Assembly: GCF_001651875.1 (NCBI RefSeq) | Contig: NZ_LNQB01000092.1 | Coordinates: 1 to 36,852 of the forward strand | Direction: 5' to 3' | DNA from: Sinorhizobium saheli | GTDB taxonomy: Bacteria > Pseudomonadota > Alphaproteobacteria > Rhizobiales > Rhizobiaceae | DNA: 36,852 nt | In this document: one piece after another, positions 33,848 to 36,852 of the stretch | How positions within the stretch are numbered: the stretch's first letter is position 1 | Layout of the letters: the number at the start of each line of letters is the position of its first letter | Program-made: the position numbers and the translations under genes | The notes under the pieces: model-generated | Database searches by the model: none | Told to the model about the DNA's origin: nothing | What the model saw: only the letters and a program-made list of their open reading frames with translations

Positions 33848-34588
33848 ATGGCGCGCGGCGAACTAAAGACCATCAAGTTCCAAATGATGCTCTCCGAAAC
33901 AGAAGCGAAGACCCTTGACGAGTGGGCAGAGCGGCATGGATTCAAGTCACGCGCTGAAGTAATTCGACGCCTCTGCCAGCTAGCGTTGCTTACCGACGAG
34001 AGAGCACTCAGCATCGCCAAGAACTTAAACACCGTTGATAACTTGGCAGTCCGTTTTGCTAACCGAGTGAAATCGGCCAAATCCAGCTTCAGCAGAAGCA
34101 AAAATCGGCTAACGGAACGCCTTGCGGAGTTTGCTGAGCTCTATTCGGAGGAATTATTCGACCACGTCGGTGATCTGTCGATGGACCTCGACCTTATACT
34201 GAGAACGACAGGGGGGTTGCGCCAAGCCAAGTCACTGGATGAAGTGACTGAGCAGCTACGGCAAGACAGGCTGCGCCTCCAAGAAACAACCGAATCCTTG
34301 ACTGCCGCAAGACAAAAGAGGCGGGAAGAAAAAAAACGGCTGGAGGGGGTCGATTTTGTTGATCTTCAAAATCGGATGGAATCTGTCATCAGGAGCAGTC
34401 AGGACTTGGACCTAGCACAGGAAGCGGCCCACCAGGAAATAAGCCTTTGGTTAGAAGGTGCTAAAACCAATAAGGCAGAGATCGAAAAACGCGAGCGAGA
34501 ACGCGATATCATTCTCGCTGAGCGACGCAAGCTCATGGAGCAGCCGCAACGCGCAGAAGAAGACCCAGAGGATCAGACCGGCGCTTGA
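33848..34588 (+). CDS. Ribbon-helix-helix/coiled-coil protein
   Basis: A 246-residue protein. The N-terminal RHH domain is at about residues 8-46 (IKFQMMLSETEAKTLDEWAE, GFKSRAEVIRRLCQLALL), with the strand-helix-helix pattern of MetJ/Arc-type repressors. The rest is two long coiled-coil stretches (LRQDRLRLQETTESLTAARQ, RREEKKRLEGVDFVDL; EIEKRERERDIILAERRKLM). RHH with a long coiled coil is unusual: most RHH repressors have about 80 residues. It probably regulates its divergent partner or binds a site on the element. The end overlaps the integrase gene by 16 bases on the opposite strand. Confidence 0.8.
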   Translation: MARGELKTIKFQMMLSETEAKTLDEWAERHGFKSRAEVIRRLCQLALLTDERALSIAKNLNTVDNLAVRFANRVKSAKSSFSRSKNRLTERLAEFAELYSEELFDHVGDLSMDLDLILRTTGGLRQAKSLDEVTEQLRQDRLRLQETTESLTAARQKRREEKKRLEGVDFVDLQNRMESVIRSSQDLDLAQEAAHQEISLWLEGAKTNKAEIEKRERERDIILAERRKLMEQPQRAEEDPEDQTGA

Positions 34589-35871
34589 TCCCGAGCCGTG
34601 ATGCGCTGAACCATTTCTGCCCAGTCTGCCAAGGCTTGCCTCTTCTCGTCCAGATACTCATAGCGGTTGTAGATCTTCGCGACGCCTTTGATCGTTCCGC
34701 TTTGGTGGTTTAGCACCGCCTCGACGACGTGCACAGGAACTCCCAAACGCGCCATTCCACTGGCTGCGCTTCGGCGCAGGTCGTGCAGAGTCCAACCCTC
34801 CAGCTTTACATCGTCTGGGCTCAAAATTGAGCCGAGCGCCTCTTCCTTTGCAATCTTCAGCATCTCGGCATCGATCGCCTTCTTCGCTCTCGAAAAGCCA
34901 CTGATCGGGCTCTCTCCGGTCGTTGAGAGCAGGTACGTTTCGCCGATTTTTGGCAAACCCGAGATCACCTCCACCACGAGCGAAGTCAGCGGGACGAGAT
35001 GTTCCTTTCCGTTCTTCGATCGCTCAGGCGGTATAGTCCAGAGCTGGTTATTGCCGCCGAGTTCGAATTCGGACCTCGGAGCATGCGCGACTTCATTGCG
35101 GCGCTGCCCCGTCAGCAGGAGCAACTTGACGAGTGGCCCGAATGGCCATCCGACCTTTTCACAGGCAAGCCATACAAGCCTGACTTCCTGATCTGTCAGA
35201 ACGCGCTCCCGACTGGCGCCCTGCTTGGCTGTCGAGCCCTTCGGAACGGGCGACGCGTCGACAATGTCGCGATCCACCGCCCAATTGAAAAACTTGCTCA
35301 GGATGGCGCGCACGCGGGCCGCCGATTCCGGCGCCCCGGAGTCGGCGATATCGTCTAACAACTTCACGACGTCGCGTTTGGTGATTGTCCGGACGTCTCT
35401 GTCCTTCCACTCCGGTCGGATGCGCTTGTCTATGAAGGAAATGGTGTTCGTCTGAGTGCTCTCGCGATTCTTCTTCTTAACGTGACGCTTCACGAACTCA
35501 TCGAGAACGTCGCCGACAAGATCCACCTTAATCGGCTCGGGCTCTGGAACCTGCGCCTGTTCCTCCTCGCGCACCTCGGCAGGGTCTCTGCCATCCGACA
35601 CAATGCGAGACGCTTCCTGTGCCGCCTCCCTAGCCTTCGCCAGCGTGAAGGTGGCATCTTCCCCGAGCACGAATGGACCTATCGTCATTTTGCGCGGACG
35701 GCCGGCATGACGATAACGGAATGCCCAACTCATCGACCCACTGGGTTGCACCACCAAATACAGTCCAGGTTGCCCTGCATCTGGAATTTCGGTTCGGGCG
35801 CTGTAGCCCTTTGCGGCAGCCGACTTCGCGATTGCTTCGAGTTTCTTCTGGTTCAGGACCGACTTCGCCAT
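34573..35871 (-). CDS. int: Tyrosine site-specific integrase of the tRNA-Thr island
   Basis: A 432-residue phage-type integrase with an N-terminal arm-binding DUF4102-like domain (residues 1-90), a core-binding SAM-like domain (about 115-210), and a catalytic domain. The catalytic set is complete: Arg257 (TGQRRNEV), Lys near 286 (SKNGKEHL), His363-x2-Arg366 (LHDLRRS), His389 (LNHQSG) and Tyr401 (AKIYNRYEY). It is adjacent to attR, as in most tRNA-borne islands. ATG 35871 is used. An upstream in-frame start at 35943 is possible. Confidence 0.94.
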   Translation of the reverse strand: MAKSVLNQKKLEAIAKSAAAKGYSARTEIPDAGQPGLYLVVQPSGSMSWAFRYRHAGRPRKMTIGPFVLGEDATFTLAKAREAAQEASRIVSDGRDPAEVREEEQAQVPEPEPIKVDLVGDVLDEFVKRHVKKKNRESTQTNTISFIDKRIRPEWKDRDVRTITKRDVVKLLDDIADSGAPESAARVRAILSKFFNWAVDRDIVDASPVPKGSTAKQGASRERVLTDQEVRLVWLACEKVGWPFGPLVKLLLLTGQRRNEVAHAPRSEFELGGNNQLWTIPPERSKNGKEHLVPLTSLVVEVISGLPKIGETYLLSTTGESPISGFSRAKKAIDAEMLKIAKEEALGSILSPDDVKLEGWTLHDLRRSAASGMARLGVPVHVVEAVLNHQSGTIKGVAKIYNRYEYLDEKRQALADWAEMVQRITARDQAPV

Positions 35872-36030
35872 CGGGGCTTTCTCTGGGGTAACGAGGGGTA
35901 ACAGAATCGGGTGAATGGTAGTGATTGGTAATGGTGTTATCACGACCCCTCAAATGCAGCCAAGCCCTGGCCTTCAAGGTCAACAGGAAAGCTTAGTGAT
36001 AGGCGATGAATGCTGGAGAAAGATGATTTT

Positions 36031-36084
36031 ACATCATTCGTAATGATGGGGTCACGTGTTCGAGTCACGTAAGCGGCACCATTT
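36031..36084 (+). repeat. Right attachment site (attR), 54-bp direct repeat
   Basis: It matches 25148-25201 at 53 of 54 bases. It is only the 3' part of tRNA-Thr, with no D arm or acceptor 5' side, so it is not an extra tRNA gene. Confidence 0.93.
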
Positions 36085-36140
36085 TCCTCCTCTATTCATG
36101 TCGCCGGGCAGAGCTTTTCGGTTGCTCCGCCGTACATCCT

Positions 36141-36513
36141 TCATTTGGCGGAAGTGGCGTGGCAGTCGTCGAACACGATCTTCTCCGTCGCGGTCGCCTC
36201 CGGTCCAAGCCAACTCAGCACGCCAGACTCTCCTTTGGGCCGCCAGCGGTAGCTTCCGGTGTCATCGTGCAGCGAGACAAACACCGGTTCAGACCTGTCC
36301 TTCAGACGCCACATCCGTACGGTCTTGTCGGCGAGTTCCACAATGACGGACTCCTCTCCCGAGCGCTTCCTCGCGTAGGCCACCGAAAGCCCTCCCCCCC
36401 AGGCACTTGTAGGTTACGACCGTAATCGCCGTCGTGGCCTTTGCGGCCAAGGATTGAGAAACAGCAATGGTCGGCATCATTGCCGCGGTTAAAAGAAGCG
36501 CGCCCCCCTTCAT
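36141..36513 (-). pseudogene. MliC-like lysozyme-inhibitor family protein, frameshifted
   Basis: ATG 36513 (GAAGG upstream) begins a signal peptide (MKGGALLLTAAMMPTIAVSQ) and then ITVVTYKCLGG. The frame then breaks in a run of seven G (36394-36400 on the plus strand as C7). One base fewer would read on as LSVAYARKRSGEESVIVE and continue to KDRSEPVFVSLHDDTGSYRW and WLGPEATATEKIVFDDC. The Y-x-C start, the -SGSYRW- motif and the final Cys are features of MliC-type lysozyme inhibitors. It is either a true pseudogene, a phase-variable tract, or a sequencing error. Confidence 0.65.
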
Positions 36514-36754
36514 ATCGAAAGCCTTCATCTGAGCCGGTTGATCAGTCACGGCTGGTTCGCTCGGCTTCTTGAGCCAGAACCATCCCACAATCGGTAGTTT
36601 ATTATCCGCGATAGAAATACAAGTGCCCACACCCATCAAAGTCAACTTAAGAATGGATAGGGCCACGCGCCATTTTCTGCCGGCCGCTGGGCTGAACTCG
36701 TGCGGCCAACATTGACGCCAGCGCCATGAAGGCGGAGAATCACAGCATGTCCCC

Positions 36755-36774
36755 TTAAATCGATTTCGATTTAA
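36755..36774. repeat. Perfect palindrome near a possible insertion-sequence end
   Basis: TTAAATCGA-TT-TCGATTTAA. It directly precedes CAGGCTGCTGAAAAAG. Confidence 0.5.
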
Positions 36775-36852
36775 CAGGCTGCTGAAAAAGCCCTCTGGCT
36801 TTTGGGTTTTTGCCGTGATTCCCTACGGCTGCAACAGAGGGACTGATTTGCA
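36775..36852. mobile_element. Possible insertion-sequence end at window edge
   Basis: The sequence CAGGCTGCTGAAAAAG is like the terminal repeats of IS1182/IS5-type elements (typically GGCTGCTGAAAAA). No transposase frame is visible before the window ends. Low certainty. Confidence 0.35.

Larger units (their letters stand above)
25148..36084. mobile_element. Integrated genomic island of about 10.9 kb in tRNA-Thr(CGT)
   Basis: It is bounded by 54-bp direct repeats derived from the tRNA 3' half. A tyrosine integrase (34573-35871) lies next to the right repeat, pointing inward. Gene content is accessory: XRE and RHH regulators, a Myb-like DNA-binding protein, a NusG paralogue, a broken ligase and many unrecognised small proteins. 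The composition looks less GC-rich than the flanks. There are no conjugation or virion genes, so it probably relies on a helper or moves only by excision and chance transfer. I found no clear excisionase. Confidence 0.9.

Noticed and set aside
36031..36084. Second tRNA-Thr gene
   Set aside because: Only the 3' half is present. It is the right attachment site.

Overview
The window is chromosomal DNA of a fast-growing rhizobium, most likely Sinorhizobium (Ensifer). The evidence is the high GC content, the order phoR-pstSCAB-phoUB with a single-domain ppk2 opposite phoR, a GcrA cell-cycle regulator, a SAM-II riboswitch before metZ, and rhizobial intergenic repeats. The species cannot be fixed from the sequence alone.

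Core region, about 1-25200. It opens with the tail of a membrane-protein gene and a mosaic repeat. Next come an HxlR regulator, an S24 (LexA/CI-like) repressor, a nuclease-fold protein, a TerB-like protein and a sterol-desaturase-family enzyme (308-3844). On the minus strand follow a periplasmic amino-acid-type binding protein, tRNA-Gly(CCC) and a long dCTP deaminase (3915-6133). metZ sits behind a SAM-II aptamer and an intrinsic terminator. Then come a CDP-alcohol phosphatidyltransferase, apaG, and argD-argF-hslO on the minus strand. gcrA diverges from argD, and its upstream region carries four GANTC (CcrM) sites within 37 bp.

Phosphate block, 13490-22363. On the minus strand, phoR, pstS, pstC, pstA, pstB, phoU and phoB encode the sensor, the high-affinity phosphate ABC transporter, its signalling adaptor and the response regulator. 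A Pho box lies before pstS. A strong terminator between pstS and pstC probably makes the binding protein more abundant than the membrane components. ppk2 (polyphosphate kinase 2) diverges from phoR. A membrane protein of unknown function and a nitronate-monooxygenase-like gene complete the core.

Accessory region, 25148-36084. An integrated element of about 10.9 kb lies in the 3' half of tRNA-Thr(CGT). It is bounded by 54-bp direct repeats (one mismatch) and has a tyrosine integrase beside the right repeat. It encodes an XRE repressor, a protein with Myb-like repeats, a NusG paralogue, a truncated LigD-type ligase, and several unrecognised genes. Many of the unrecognised genes form short coupled units of small membrane or coiled-coil proteins. 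The most distinctive unit is a divergent pair beside the integrase: a ribbon-helix-helix/coiled-coil protein and a coiled-coil membrane protein. No conjugation, capsid or known defence genes are recognisable, so the cargo function is open.

Right flank, 36085-36852: an MliC-like gene broken at a G7 tract and what may be the end of an insertion sequence at the window edge.
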